Assembly (NCBI RefSeq): GCF_902497745.1
Contig: NZ_CABVHJ010000014.1
Location: 10,262-74,261, forward strand
Direction: 5' to 3'
Origin: Pseudomonas fluorescens
GTDB taxonomy: Bacteria; Pseudomonadota; Gammaproteobacteria; Pseudomonadales; Pseudomonadaceae
Length of the DNA stretch: 64,000 bases
Shown here: piece after piece, positions 1-9,433 of the stretch
Layout: each line of letters opens with the position of its first letter
Position numbering within the stretch: position 1 is the first letter of the stretch
The notes under the pieces: model-generated
What the model saw: the letters and a program-made list of their open reading frames with translations, nothing else
Database searches by the model: none
Told to the model about the DNA's origin: nothing
Position numbers and translations under genes: made by a program

Positions 1-2
1 TC

Positions 3-698
3 CCTGGCGCTGGCGAAACCGCTGACTGGCCACAGGCGATCGGCCCATTGCGACAAAAACTGCCTAACGCCGACTGGAGCAGCCTGAGCATCACGCTGCC
101 TGATCTGCAAAGCGATGCCATTGCCCCGCGTGTAATTGAGCCCGCCGCAGCGCCGAAAGCGCCGGAAAGCGGCAGCAAGGATGCCACCACTGCACAACCG
201 ATCGAACAGGCGGCGGGGGGTGAAGCCGAAGTGGCCGACCAGGTCGTTGCCGAGACCACCGAAGAACAAGCCAAGGCCGATGCCGAGCGTATCTTCGCGC
301 GCATCGACGCGGCGATTGGCTACGCCGAACAGCAAAGTGCACGCAGCATTGTCGTACTCGGCCACGGCACTGGTGCCTATTGGGCCGCGCGATATTTGAC
401 TGAAAAACAAACTGCGCAGATCGAAAAATTTGTCATGGTCGATGCGCAGGCACCGGCCAAAGCCAAACCGGCATTGGCGGAACTGACACCGACATTGAAA
501 TTGCCGACCGCGGATATTTTCTACATGGACAAGCCGCTTGATCGCAACGCGGCGCTGGAGCGCATGCAGGCGAGCAAGCGCTTGAAGACATCGGCGTTCA
601 GCCAGGTCGCGCTCAAGGCTTTGCCGGATAACAAGGCTGAACAGGAGCAATTGTTCCGCCGGGTGCGCGGCTGGTTGAATCCGCAGAACCCGGACTGA
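3..698 (+). CDS. DUF3530 family protein (5'-truncated by window)
   Basis: The frame is open from the first bases of the window, so the N-terminus (probably including a signal peptide) lies outside. The visible part begins PGAGETADWPQ, typical of DUF3530, an alpha/beta-hydrolase-like family of unknown function. An Ala/Pro/Glu-rich low-complexity linker (about codons 35-85) precedes the hydrolase core. The nucleophile-elbow equivalent reads GHGTGAY, so the usual Ser of GxSxG is replaced; a classical serine hydrolase mechanism is therefore doubtful. It stands alone, followed by a REPIN and the convergent djlA. The family assignment is from recognised sequence; the biological role is unknown. Confidence 0.8.
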   Translation, partial: PGAGETADWPQAIGPLRQKLPNADWSSLSITLPDLQSDAIAPRVIEPAAAPKAPESGSKDATTAQPIEQAAGGEAEVADQVVAETTEEQAKADAERIFARIDAAIGYAEQQSARSIVVLGHGTGAYWAARYLTEKQTAQIEKFVMVDAQAPAKAKPALAELTPTLKLPTADIFYMDKPLDRNAALERMQASKRLKTSAFSQVALKALPDNKAEQEQLFRRVRGWLNPQNPD

Positions 699-722
699 CC
701 GAATAAGACCGAGGCGCCTTCA

Positions 723-805
723 TTCGCGAGCAAGCTCGCTCCCACACTTGATCGCGTTCCCTGAGCTGGAATGCGTTCGAATGTGGGAGCGAGCCTGCTC
801 GCGAA
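723..805. repeat. REPIN (REP doublet, closed form, 35-nt spacer)
   Basis: Two 24-nt REP arms in inverted orientation: 723-746 (starts TTCGCGAGCAAG, ends CTCCCACA) and 782-805 (the reverse complement with one base changed, AGCCTGCTC for AGCTTGCTC). The element sits between the convergent DUF3530 gene and djlA. Confidence 0.9.
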
Positions 806-836
806 GGGGCCAGCGCAGTCGCTACACCTTTAACGA

Positions 837-1604
837 CTAGCGAAAATCCCGCCGCTCACGAATCAACGTGTAGGCATTGTGCAGCTCGCGGGTTTTATCA
901 GTCGCTTCACGCACCTGCGCTGGTGTCGCCCCCGTGCCGGCAATCTTGTCCGGGTGATGACGACTGAGCAGGCGCCGATAAGCGCGCTTGATCTGCGCCG
1001 GCTCACTGGACGCCGACACGCCGAGCAAGCGCATCGCCTCCTGATAACTCACCGCCGCGCTGACGATCGGCCGCTTGCCCGGCTCGTAATCATTGGCCAA
1101 GGCCTGCACCTGATGCGCCGTCCAGCCCAGCCACTTGCCCCACTGCGCCAGCAACTCACGCTCACTGACGCCCGCGCGACCATCGGCCCAGACCATCCGC
1201 CAGCAGGCGCGCAATACGCCTTCGGCAGCATGCGGTTGCGCACTCAGACGCCGCAGATAACCGCGCAGGCTGTCACTGCCTGACTTGCCGCGATTGAACG
1301 CGGCAATCGCCCGACGCGTCGCCGGCTCGCTCATTTCCAGCGCACGCATCTCGTTGCGCGCCTGCTGGATGTGCCCGTCGGTGACCCGACCGTCGCTTTT
1401 GGCCAGACGGCCAAGCAGCACGAACAGCAATTCATCATTGCGCAGCATTGGCCGGCCGCCGAGTTTTTCCCGCAAATGCCCCCAGCTGTGCAAGTGCAGA
1501 CGCCGATCCAGCGCTTGCCCCAACAATGCCCCAAGCATGGCCCCCGGAATGCTGGCAATCGCAAAACCCGCTCCGGCTCCAATCAGAGTCCCTGGCCACA
1601 ACAT
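837..1604 (-). CDS. djlA: DjlA-type co-chaperone (TerB + J domain)
   Basis: 255 aa membrane-anchored DnaJ-like co-chaperone expected to stimulate DnaK. The N-terminus is a Gly/Ala-rich hydrophobic segment (about residues 5-28, GAGAGFAIASIPGAMLGALL). A TerB-like helical domain follows (about 55-165), then a C-terminal J domain (about 185-250) carrying the HHPDK signature needed for DnaK stimulation. The start ATG at 1604 gives the usual DjlA N-terminus. It lies one base downstream of murU on the same strand, so it is probably co-transcribed with amgK-murU. Family membership is clear; the physiological client is not. Confidence 0.9.
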   Translation of the reverse strand: MLWPGTLIGAGAGFAIASIPGAMLGALLGQALDRRLHLHSWGHLREKLGGRPMLRNDELLFVLLGRLAKSDGRVTDGHIQQARNEMRALEMSEPATRRAIAAFNRGKSGSDSLRGYLRRLSAQPHAAEGVLRACWRMVWADGRAGVSERELLAQWGKWLGWTAHQVQALANDYEPGKRPIVSAAVSYQEAMRLLGVSASSEPAQIKRAYRRLLSRHHPDKIAGTGATPAQVREATDKTRELHNAYTLIRERRDFR

Positions 1605-1605
1605 G

Positions 1606-2277
1606 TCAGCGACTCGCTTCTATCAAGGTTTCAGCTTCGGCCAGACGCTCATGCGTGCCGACATCCACCCAGTGACCTTTCAGACGCTCGCCCGTGACTT
1701 CGCCAGCCGCCATGGCCTTGCGCAGCAGCGGTGCCAATTTGAAAGCACCGTCGGCGCAGCCGTCGAACAGTTGCGGATGCAATACGGCGATGCCGCTGTA
1801 GGTCAGCGTTTTCGCGTCCGCCTGGCCATCGATCACCTGACCGTCGGCCAATGTGAAATCACCGTCCGGGTGATGCGCCGGGTTGTCCGCCAGCACCAGA
1901 TGCGCCAGCCCGCTGATCGGCTGGTGCAGGACGCTGAAGTCGTAATCGGTCCAGATATCACCGTTGACCACCAGAAACGCATCATCGCCCAGCAGCGGCA
2001 GCGCGCGGAAAATCCCGCCGCCGGTTTCCAGAGGTTCGCCTTCCGGCGAATACTGAATGCTCACGCCAAATTGCGAACCGTCGCCCAGATAATCTTCGAT
2101 CTGCTGACCGAGCCAAGCGTGATTGATCACGATCTCGTTGAACCCTGCGGCCGCGAGGGCACGCAGGTGATATTCGATCAGGGGAACACCGCCGGCACGC
2201 ACCAGTGGTTTCGGCGTGGTCAGGGTCAGCGGACGCATGCGCTCGCCTTTGCCTGCCGCCAGAATCATTGCCTTCAT
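1606..2277 (-). CDS. murU: N-acetylmuramate alpha-1-phosphate uridylyltransferase
   Basis: 223 aa nucleotidyltransferase of the Pseudomonas cell-wall recycling bypass: it makes UDP-MurNAc from MurNAc-1-phosphate and UTP, avoiding de novo MurA/MurB synthesis (the basis of intrinsic fosfomycin tolerance). The N-terminal signature LAAGKGERMRPLT is the nucleotide-binding loop of the sugar-1-phosphate transferase fold. An in-frame longer reading exists, but ATG 2277 gives the family length and overlaps the amgK stop codon by 4 nt (ATGA), showing translational coupling with the kinase that makes its substrate. Confidence 0.93.
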   Translation of the reverse strand: MKAMILAAGKGERMRPLTLTTPKPLVRAGGVPLIEYHLRALAAAGFNEIVINHAWLGQQIEDYLGDGSQFGVSIQYSPEGEPLETGGGIFRALPLLGDDAFLVVNGDIWTDYDFSVLHQPISGLAHLVLADNPAHHPDGDFTLADGQVIDGQADAKTLTYSGIAVLHPQLFDGCADGAFKLAPLLRKAMAAGEVTGERLKGHWVDVGTHERLAEAETLIEASR

Positions 2278-3293
2278 GCTGTTGCTCCACCCCGCAGGCT
2301 GGTGAGCAGCGTTTGCAGCTCCGCCAGTTCCGGACGACGTCCGATCACCGCCTCTATATAAGAGAAGAAACGCGGTACGTCGGCCAGATAACGCGGCTTG
2401 CCATCGCGATGGCAGATGCGCGCGAAGATGCCGATGACTTTCAGGTGGCGCTGCACGCCCATCAGGTCGCTGGCACGCAGGAAGTCTTCGAAGTCCGGCT
2501 GCACCGGAATATTCAGCGCCGAGGCTTGTTGCCAATAACTTTCCAGCCAGCCACGTACGCGCTCTTCAGGCCAACTGAGGAAGGCATCCTTGAACAGGCA
2601 GGTCACGTCGTAGGTCACCGGGCCGTAGACCGCATCCTGGAAATCCAGCACGCCGGGATTCGGCTCGCTGAGCATCAGGTTGCGCGGCATGTAGTCGCGG
2701 TGAACCAGCACTTTCGGCTGGGCCAAGGCGCTGTCGATCAGCAGATCGCTGATGTGCTGCCACTGTTGTTGCTGAATTGAATCGAACTCGACGCCGAGTT
2801 CGCGCTTCACGTACCACTCGGGAAACAGTTCCAGCTCACGGCGCAGCAACGCAACGTCGTAACTCGGCAGCGGCGCAACCATTGGCAACTGCTGAAAAGC
2901 CAGCAGTGCTTGTAGGGCATCCTTGAACAATGCGTCGGCATTTTCGCCATCGATCACGTCGAGATAGGTCTGGTTGCCCAGGTCATTGAGCAAAAGAAAT
3001 CCGCGTTCGAGGTCTTCGGCATAAATTTTCGGCACATTTATTCCGGATTTCGCCAACAAAAAGGCGATATCCACGAACGGTTTGCAGTTTTCCTGAGGCG
3101 GCGGTGCGTCCATCACGACAAAGCTGCGCCCCTCTCCTTCCCAGCGGAAGTAACGGCGAAAGCTCGCGTCGCTGCTGGCCGCGGTCAACGTGGCCGGGGG
3201 CACGGTGCCCCAGCCCTGATCTGCAAACAGGATTGCCAACTGCTCATCGAGCCAAACTTTCAGGTGTTGCAAGCGTACATCTTGATCAGGCAT
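2274..3293 (-). CDS. amgK: Anomeric MurNAc/GlcNAc kinase
   Basis: 339 aa aminoglycoside-phosphotransferase-fold sugar kinase. AmgK phosphorylates recycled MurNAc (and GlcNAc) at the anomeric carbon, feeding MurU. The catalytic loop HRDYMPRNLM (about residues 200-210) and the metal-binding DFQDAVYGP motif just after it are intact. It is the first gene of the leftward amgK-murU-djlA unit and is divergent from lptD across a 130-bp gap, so outer-membrane and wall genes share one regulatory region. Confidence 0.93.
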   Translation of the reverse strand: MPDQDVRLQHLKVWLDEQLAILFADQGWGTVPPATLTAASSDASFRRYFRWEGEGRSFVVMDAPPPQENCKPFVDIAFLLAKSGINVPKIYAEDLERGFLLLNDLGNQTYLDVIDGENADALFKDALQALLAFQQLPMVAPLPSYDVALLRRELELFPEWYVKRELGVEFDSIQQQQWQHISDLLIDSALAQPKVLVHRDYMPRNLMLSEPNPGVLDFQDAVYGPVTYDVTCLFKDAFLSWPEERVRGWLESYWQQASALNIPVQPDFEDFLRASDLMGVQRHLKVIGIFARICHRDGKPRYLADVPRFFSYIEAVIGRRPELAELQTLLTSLRGGATA

Positions 3294-3423
3294 TGCAAGG
3301 GTCTCCGACGGCGCTAGCCGTCAAGCGGGTCATGCTTTATTATCCAGCATCTTTTTCAGACCATCGAGAGGCGTGCGGCCCACACCGCGGGCAGATGGCA
3401 CGCAGGAAGCCCGGACTAATAAG

Positions 3424-6222
3424 ATGGCATTGAAATCCCCCGCGTTTCGTAAAAAATTTCCGTTGTTGGTAACCGGCAGTCTGCTGGCTATGCAACCTCT
3501 GGCCAGTCAATTCGTTGTTGCCGCCGAGCAGTATGACTGCTCCGTCTCGGCTTCGGGTGGTTGGGCCTGTGCGCCCAAATCAACCGCTGCTGCGTTGCCG
3601 CCGCGCCCGGTGCATGACGGCAGTGCCGTCAGCGCTACCGGCGAAGCGGCGACCGAGAACGGTTCGGTTGCCGACACAGCCCCTAAAACGGCACTCGTCA
3701 CCGAAGCCAAAGGCCGCGGTCTGAAATCCCGTAGCGAAGACTTCAGTCACCTCGACTGGGTTCCGCGCGAGAAACTCACCGCCGCCCAACTGGCCGAGAC
3801 CGGACCTTACTGCTCTGGTGCCTATATCGAACCGATTCGTCCTGGCATGAATGACAAGACGAATAAAAGCGATGCTCCGACCTTTATCGGCGCAAAAGCC
3901 TCGCGCTATAACACCGATGATCAAGTCGGTACGCTGGCCGGCGATGTCGTCCTGCGTCAGGGCAGCATGCAGGTCGAATCCGACGAGGCCAGCCTGTATC
4001 AGGCCGAGAGCCGCGCCGAACTCAATGGCGATGTGCGCATCCGCGACAACGGCGCGCTGATCGTTGGCGACCATGCTGATGTGCAGCTCGACACCGGTGA
4101 AGCCAAGGTCGACAACGCCGAATACGTGATGCACAAATCGCGTATCCGCGGTAACGCGCTGTACGCCAAGCGTGCCGAGAACGCGATCATTCGCTTGAAG
4201 GACGGCACGTACACCACGTGCGAACCGAACAGCAATGCCTGGCAGCTCAAGGGCAACAACATCACCTTGAACCCGGCCACCGGTTTCGGTACCGCGACCA
4301 ACGTGACGCTGCGCGTTAAAGACATTCCGATTCTGTACACGCCGTACATCTACTTCCCGATCGACGATCGTCGTCAGTCGGGCTTCCTGCCGCCGACCAT
4401 TGGCAGCGGCAGCGATACCGGCTTCATGCTGGTAACACCGTACTACTTCAACCTGGCGCCGAACTACGATGCCACGTTGTACCCGCGCTACATGAGCAAG
4501 CGCGGCATGTTGGTGGAAGGCGAATTCCGTTACCTGACCAAGTCGAGTGAAGGTCAGTTCGGTGCGGCGTATCTGAACGATGACGATACCGAGCGCAGCA
4601 AGCAGACCGACTACGAAAAAACCCGCTATATGTACAACTGGCAGCACAAGGGCGGTTTCGACTCCCGTGTGTTCACCCAGGTTGACTACACCAAGATCAG
4701 CGATCCGTATTACTTCCAGGATCTGCAAACCGATCAGATCGGTGTGAAGTCCAGCGACTACGTGAATCAGCAGGGTCTGGTGTCGTACCGTGGTGATTCG
4801 TACACCGCCACTCTGAACGCTCAGCAGTATCAGCTCGCAACCGTTTCGAACATCACGCCATATGGCCGTTTGCCGCAGATCACCTTCAATGGTCAGCTGC
4901 CGTATCACCCGGAAGGTCTGAACTTCGATTACGAGACCGAACTGGTACGGTTTGATCGTGATTTGAAAACCGGTAACTTCGTCGATGAAGACGGTAATTC
5001 GTCCCCGCGTCTGGATACCAACGTTGCGGGCCTGGCACGCGCCAATGGCGATCGACTGAACCTGAAACCAGGCGTCAGCCTGCCGATGAACTGGACCTAT
5101 GGCTTCCTGAAGCCGTCGCTCAAGTACCAGTACACCCAGTACCAACTGGACCTGGACGGAACCGGCAAATCGCAGATCGACGCACTGTCGGCGGAAAACC
5201 AGAAGCTCTACGGCAAGTTCGACAGCAACCAGAACCGTGGCGTACCGATCGCGAGTATCGACAGCGGCCTGTACTTTGACCGCAACACATCGTTTTTTGG
5301 CAAGAACTACCGCCAGACGCTGGAGCCTCGCCTGTTCTATCTCTATGTACCCGAGAAAGACCAGTCGGATATTCCGGTATTCGACACCAGCGAATACACC
5401 TTCAACTACTCGTCGCTTTTCCGTGACAACCGTTTCTCCGGCTCCGACCGTGTCGGCGACGAGAACAAGCTGTCGCTGGGCGTGACCAGCCGCTGGATCG
5501 AAGACAACGGTTTCGAGCGTCAGCGCATCAGCGTCGGCCAGGCCTACTACTTCAAGAATCGCGAAGTGCAATTGCCAGGCATCGATGCGAAAACCCGCGC
5601 AGACTCCAAGTCCAATGTGTCGCCGTATGCGCTGGAATACGAATATCGCTGGAACCGTGACTGGCGCACCACTGCCGATTACAACTGGGATCCGGACACC
5701 CGCAGCCCGCGCTCCGGCAGCGCGATGTTCCACTACCAGCCAGAAGACAACCCGAACAAGGTTATCAACGCCGGTTATCGCTATCGTAACGACCAGATCC
5801 GTTACGACCAGAACACCGGTCAGTGGTCGGTGGGCGGCGGTGACTATGGCACCCCGGGACAGCCTGGCTACGTGAAGGACTACTACAAGATCCAGCAGCA
5901 TGATTTCTCGGTCATCTGGCCGATCGTTCCACAGTGGAACGCGATCAGCCGCTGGCAGTATGACTACAACCGTAACCGTACCCTGGAAGCCTTCGGTGGT
6001 TTCGAGTACGACAACTGCTGCTGGAAACTGCGCCTGATCAACCGTTACTGGGTTTCCTATGACGAGTTCAGCCAGGAAGCCCCGCAAAACGAAAAAGGCG
6101 ACCATGGCGTCTTCCTCCAAATTGTTCTGAAGGGACTCGGCGGCCTCACTGGCGCCAAGGTAGAGAGCTTCCTCGACAAAGGCATTCAAGGTTATCGTGA
6201 ACGTGAAGACCAAGCTTTCTGA
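3424..6222 (+). CDS. lptD: LPS-assembly outer membrane protein LptD
   Basis: 932 aa from ATG 3424 (a frame extension to 3373 adds only a non-signal sequence). It inserts lipopolysaccharide into the outer leaflet together with LptE. The N-terminus MALKSPAFRKKFPLLV runs into a hydrophobic signal segment with likely cleavage near VVAAEQ. After a Pseudomonas-type Ala/Pro-rich insertion come the OstA/LptA-like periplasmic jellyroll (about 140-330) and the C-terminal beta-barrel. Cys residues in the N-terminal part and the DNCCWKL pair near the C-terminus fit the conserved disulfides. The 3' end overlaps surA, whose product folds outer-membrane proteins including LptD. Confidence 0.96.
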   Translation: MALKSPAFRKKFPLLVTGSLLAMQPLASQFVVAAEQYDCSVSASGGWACAPKSTAAALPPRPVHDGSAVSATGEAATENGSVADTAPKTALVTEAKGRGLKSRSEDFSHLDWVPREKLTAAQLAETGPYCSGAYIEPIRPGMNDKTNKSDAPTFIGAKASRYNTDDQVGTLAGDVVLRQGSMQVESDEASLYQAESRAELNGDVRIRDNGALIVGDHADVQLDTGEAKVDNAEYVMHKSRIRGNALYAKRAENAIIRLKDGTYTTCEPNSNAWQLKGNNITLNPATGFGTATNVTLRVKDIPILYTPYIYFPIDDRRQSGFLPPTIGSGSDTGFMLVTPYYFNLAPNYDATLYPRYMSKRGMLVEGEFRYLTKSSEGQFGAAYLNDDDTERSKQTDYEKTRYMYNWQHKGGFDSRVFTQVDYTKISDPYYFQDLQTDQIGVKSSDYVNQQGLVSYRGDSYTATLNAQQYQLATVSNITPYGRLPQITFNGQLPYHPEGLNFDYETELVRFDRDLKTGNFVDEDGNSSPRLDTNVAGLARANGDRLNLKPGVSLPMNWTYGFLKPSLKYQYTQYQLDLDGTGKSQIDALSAENQKLYGKFDSNQNRGVPIASIDSGLYFDRNTSFFGKNYRQTLEPRLFYLYVPEKDQSDIPVFDTSEYTFNYSSLFRDNRFSGSDRVGDENKLSLGVTSRWIEDNGFERQRISVGQAYYFKNREVQLPGIDAKTRADSKSNVSPYALEYEYRWNRDWRTTADYNWDPDTRSPRSGSAMFHYQPEDNPNKVINAGYRYRNDQIRYDQNTGQWSVGGGDYGTPGQPGYVKDYYKIQQHDFSVIWPIVPQWNAISRWQYDYNRNRTLEAFGGFEYDNCCWKLRLINRYWVSYDEFSQEAPQNEKGDHGVFLQIVLKGLGGLTGAKVESFLDKGIQGYREREDQAF

Positions 6223-7519
6223 TTGTCTGCGCCCGCTGATGCTGGGCGCGCTGTTCCTGGGTACTGCGGCTAACGCCGCGGTTCAATCCATCGATAAAGT
6301 GGTAGCGATCGTCGACAACGACGTGGTCATGCAGAGCCAACTGGACCAGCGCGTTCATGAAGTGCAGCAGACCATCGCCAAGCGTGGCGGCGGCTTGCCA
6401 CCTCCAGGCGTACTGGATCAACAGGTGCTCGAGCGCCTGATCGTCGAAAACCTGCAACTGCAGATTGGCGAGCGTTCCGGCATCCGCATCACCGATGAAG
6501 AATTGAACCAGGCAGTCGGTACCATTGCTCAGCGCAACAACATGACTGTTGATCAATTCCGTGCTGCTCTGGCTCGCGACGGCCTGTCCTACGACGACGC
6601 CCGCGACCAGATCAAACGCGAAATGGTCATCAGCCGCGTACGTCAGCGCCGCGTGGCAGAACGCATTCAGGTCTCCGAGCAGGAAGTGAAGAACTTCCTC
6701 GCCTCCGACCTGGGCAAGATGCAACTGTCCGAAGAGCTGCACCTGGCCAACATCCTGATCCCGACGCCGGAAAGCGCCAACTCTGATGCGATTCAGAGCG
6801 CTGCCCGTCAGGCCATGGAGGTTTACCAGCAACTCAAGCAAGGCGCTGACTTCGGTCAGATGGCCGTGGCCAAGTCCGGTAGCGACAACGCTCTGGAAGG
6901 CGGCGACATGGGCTGGCGTAAAGCCGCACAACTGCCACCGCCGTTCGACCGCGAGCTGAGCAGCATGGCCGTTGGCGACATCACTCAGCCTGCACGCACC
7001 CCGGGTGGTTTCATCATCCTCAAGCTGCTGGCAAAACGTGGTGGCGAAGCGCAGATGCGCGATGAAGTGCACGTACGCCATATTCTGGTCAAGCCAAGTC
7101 CGATCCGCGACGAAGCCAAAACCAAAGCCTTGGTGCAATCGTTGTATGACCGCATCCTCGCTGGTGAAGATTTCGCCGAACTGGCGAAAAACTACTCCGA
7201 AGATCCGGGGTCTGCCCTCAACGGCGGCGACCTCAACTGGATCGACCCGAACGCACTGGTGCCGGAATTCCGCGAAGTGATGGCCCAGACCCCACAAGGT
7301 CAGCTGTCCAAGCCATTCCAGACCCAATACGGCTGGCACGTTCTGGAAGTCCTTGGCCGTCGCGCCACCGACAGCACCGAACAGGCCCGCGAGCAGCAAG
7401 CCATGACCGTACTGCGTAACCGCAAATACGACGAAGAGCTGCAAACCTGGCTGCGTCAGATCCGTGACGAAGCGTACGTAGAGATCAAACTCCCTGGTGC
7501 AGACCAGGCAGCGCAGTGA
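6197..7519 (+). CDS. surA: Periplasmic chaperone / peptidyl-prolyl isomerase SurA
   Basis: 440 aa with GTG start at 6197. An AAGG Shine-Dalgarno lies 5 nt upstream; a second GTG at 6203 is possible and would remove two residues. A signal peptide (LRPLMLGALFLGTAANA) precedes the mature VQSIDKVVAIVDND start of the SurA N-domain. Two parvulin PpiC domains follow (about 175-275 and 285-385), the second beginning at EVHVRHILVK. SurA escorts outer-membrane proteins to BAM. The gene overlaps lptD by 26 nt and pdxA by 4 nt, giving a compact co-transcribed run as in other Pseudomonas. Confidence 0.95.
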   Translation: MNVKTKLSDCLRPLMLGALFLGTAANAAVQSIDKVVAIVDNDVVMQSQLDQRVHEVQQTIAKRGGGLPPPGVLDQQVLERLIVENLQLQIGERSGIRITDEELNQAVGTIAQRNNMTVDQFRAALARDGLSYDDARDQIKREMVISRVRQRRVAERIQVSEQEVKNFLASDLGKMQLSEELHLANILIPTPESANSDAIQSAARQAMEVYQQLKQGADFGQMAVAKSGSDNALEGGDMGWRKAAQLPPPFDRELSSMAVGDITQPARTPGGFIILKLLAKRGGEAQMRDEVHVRHILVKPSPIRDEAKTKALVQSLYDRILAGEDFAELAKNYSEDPGSALNGGDLNWIDPNALVPEFREVMAQTPQGQLSKPFQTQYGWHVLEVLGRRATDSTEQAREQQAMTVLRNRKYDEELQTWLRQIRDEAYVEIKLPGADQAAQ

Positions 7520-8505
7520 AACCCCAGCGTTTCGCGCTGACACCCGGCGAACCAGCCGGCATCGGTCCCGACCTGTGCCTGCTGCTCGCCTCGCAAGCCC
7601 AGCCACATCCCCTGATTGCCATCACCAGCCGCGACCTGCTCCTTGAGCGGGCCGCGCAGCTGGGGCTGGCTGTCAATCTGCTGGATGTCGTACCTGATCA
7701 CTGGCCGGACGCTCCGGCGCCCGCCAACAGCCTGTACGTCTGGGACACACCGCTCAGCGCCCCCGTGGTGGCTGGGCAACTGGACAAAGCCAACGCCGCT
7801 TTCGTCCTCGAAACACTGACCCGCGCTGGCAATGGCTGCCTTAACGGCCACTTCGCCGGGATGATCACCGCCCCTGTGCATAAGGGCGTGATCAACGAGT
7901 CCGGCATCGCCTTTTCCGGGCACACGGAATTCCTCGCTGATCTGACCCACACCGCTCAAGTGGTTATGATGCTCGCCACCCGCGGCTTGCGCGTCGCACT
8001 AGTCACCACTCACCTGCCCCTGCGCGAGATTGCCGATGCGATCACGCCGGAACGGCTGGAGCGGGTCACGCGGATTCTGCACCACGACCTGCAAAACAAA
8101 TTCGGCATTGCCCAGCCACGCATCCTGGTCTGCGGACTCAACCCGCACGCCGGTGAAGGCGGCCACCTGGGCCATGAAGAAATCGACATCATTGAACCGA
8201 CATTAGAGCGCCTGCGCGGCGAGGGCATGGACCTTCGTGGCCCGCTGCCCGCCGACACTCTGTTTACCCCCAAATATCTGGAGCACTGCGATGCAGTGCT
8301 GGCGATGTACCACGACCAGGGCTTGCCTGTGCTCAAGTACAAAGGCTTCGGCGCTGCCGTCAACGTGACCCTTGGCTTGCCGATCATCCGCACGTCGGTC
8401 GATCACGGCACTGCCCTGGATCTGGCCGGCAGCGGCAAGATCGACACCGGCAGCCTGCAAGTCGCCCTGGAAACCGCCTACCAGATGGCCGAGACCCGTT
8501 TATGA
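7516..8505 (+). CDS. pdxA: 4-hydroxythreonine-4-phosphate dehydrogenase
   Basis: 329 aa. Catalyses the NAD-dependent oxidation of 4-phosphohydroxy-L-threonine in pyridoxal 5'-phosphate synthesis (DXP-dependent route). The N-terminal TPGEPAGIGPD and the metal-ligand region SGHTEFLAD are characteristic, as are NPHAGEGGHLG and AMYHDQGLPVLKY. GTG start at 7516 overlaps the surA stop (GTGA); the pdxA stop overlaps the rsmA ATG (ATGA). Full family length. Confidence 0.95.
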   Translation: MKPQRFALTPGEPAGIGPDLCLLLASQAQPHPLIAITSRDLLLERAAQLGLAVNLLDVVPDHWPDAPAPANSLYVWDTPLSAPVVAGQLDKANAAFVLETLTRAGNGCLNGHFAGMITAPVHKGVINESGIAFSGHTEFLADLTHTAQVVMMLATRGLRVALVTTHLPLREIADAITPERLERVTRILHHDLQNKFGIAQPRILVCGLNPHAGEGGHLGHEEIDIIEPTLERLRGEGMDLRGPLPADTLFTPKYLEHCDAVLAMYHDQGLPVLKYKGFGAAVNVTLGLPIIRTSVDHGTALDLAGSGKIDTGSLQVALETAYQMAETRL

Positions 8506-9320
8506 CCGAGCAATACCAACACAAGGCGCGCAAACGCTTTGGCCAGAATTTCCTGCATGATGCCGGCGTTATCGACCGCATCCTGCGCTCCATCAGCGCC
8601 AAGTCTGAAGACCGCCTGCTGGAAATCGGCCCGGGCCAGGGCGCACTGACCGCCGGCCTGCTCAACTCCGGCGCGCAACTCGATGTGGTGGAACTGGACA
8701 AGGATCTGATCCCGATCCTCAACCAGCAGTTTGCCGGCAAGAGCAACTTCAACCTGCATCAGGGTGATGCGCTGAAGTTCGACTTCAACACGCTCAATGC
8801 CGCGCCGAACAGCCTGCGTGTGGTCGGCAACCTGCCATACAACATTTCCACGCCGCTGATTTTTCACCTGCTGAACAACGCCAGCATCATTCGCGACATG
8901 CATTTCATGCTGCAGAAAGAAGTGGTCGAGCGTCTGGCCGCTGGCCCGGGCGGCGGTGACTGGGGTCGTCTGTCGATCATGGTTCAGTATCACTGCCGTG
9001 TGGAACACCTGTTCAACGTCGGTCCGGGCGCCTTCAACCCGCCGCCGAAAGTCGACTCGGCAATCGTTCGCCTGGTGCCGCACGCCGTGCTGCCGCACCC
9101 GGCCAAGGATCACAAGTTGCTGGAGCGTGTTGTGCGCGAAGCGTTCAACCAACGCCGCAAGACCCTGCGCAACACCCTCAAGCAACTGCTCAGCAATGCC
9201 GAGATCGAAGCCGCCGGTGTCGATGGCAGCCTGCGTCCGGAGCAACTGGATCTGGCCGCGTTCGTACGTCTGGCCGACCAGCTCGCGGTACAAGTCCCGG
9301 CCTCCCCCGCCGCCGACTGA
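8502..9320 (+). CDS. rsmA: 16S rRNA dimethyladenosine transferase
   Basis: 272 aa (KsgA). Dimethylates the two adjacent adenosines in the helix 45 loop of 16S rRNA during 30S maturation. SAM-binding motif LEIGPGQGALT is near residue 45 and the catalytic NLPYNIS motif near 110. It overlaps pdxA by 4 nt, consistent with the conserved surA-pdxA-rsmA-apaG-apaH operon. Confidence 0.96.
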   Translation: MTEQYQHKARKRFGQNFLHDAGVIDRILRSISAKSEDRLLEIGPGQGALTAGLLNSGAQLDVVELDKDLIPILNQQFAGKSNFNLHQGDALKFDFNTLNAAPNSLRVVGNLPYNISTPLIFHLLNNASIIRDMHFMLQKEVVERLAAGPGGGDWGRLSIMVQYHCRVEHLFNVGPGAFNPPPKVDSAIVRLVPHAVLPHPAKDHKLLERVVREAFNQRRKTLRNTLKQLLSNAEIEAAGVDGSLRPEQLDLAAFVRLADQLAVQVPASPAAD

Positions 9321-9433
9321 TAAACGATGAACGCTATCGGGCAGGACGCCACTCTGGTTTACTGCCCGATACTTGCCTAGACTGATTCCCCATCAGCTAC
9401 GCCCCGCGTTCCGCATCGTTTAAGGCCTCTTGC

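Noticed and set aside
3580..6213. 877-codon open frame antisense to lptD
   Set aside because: High-GC codon bias leaves long open shadows opposite real genes; the translation has no domain-like features and lptD is certain.
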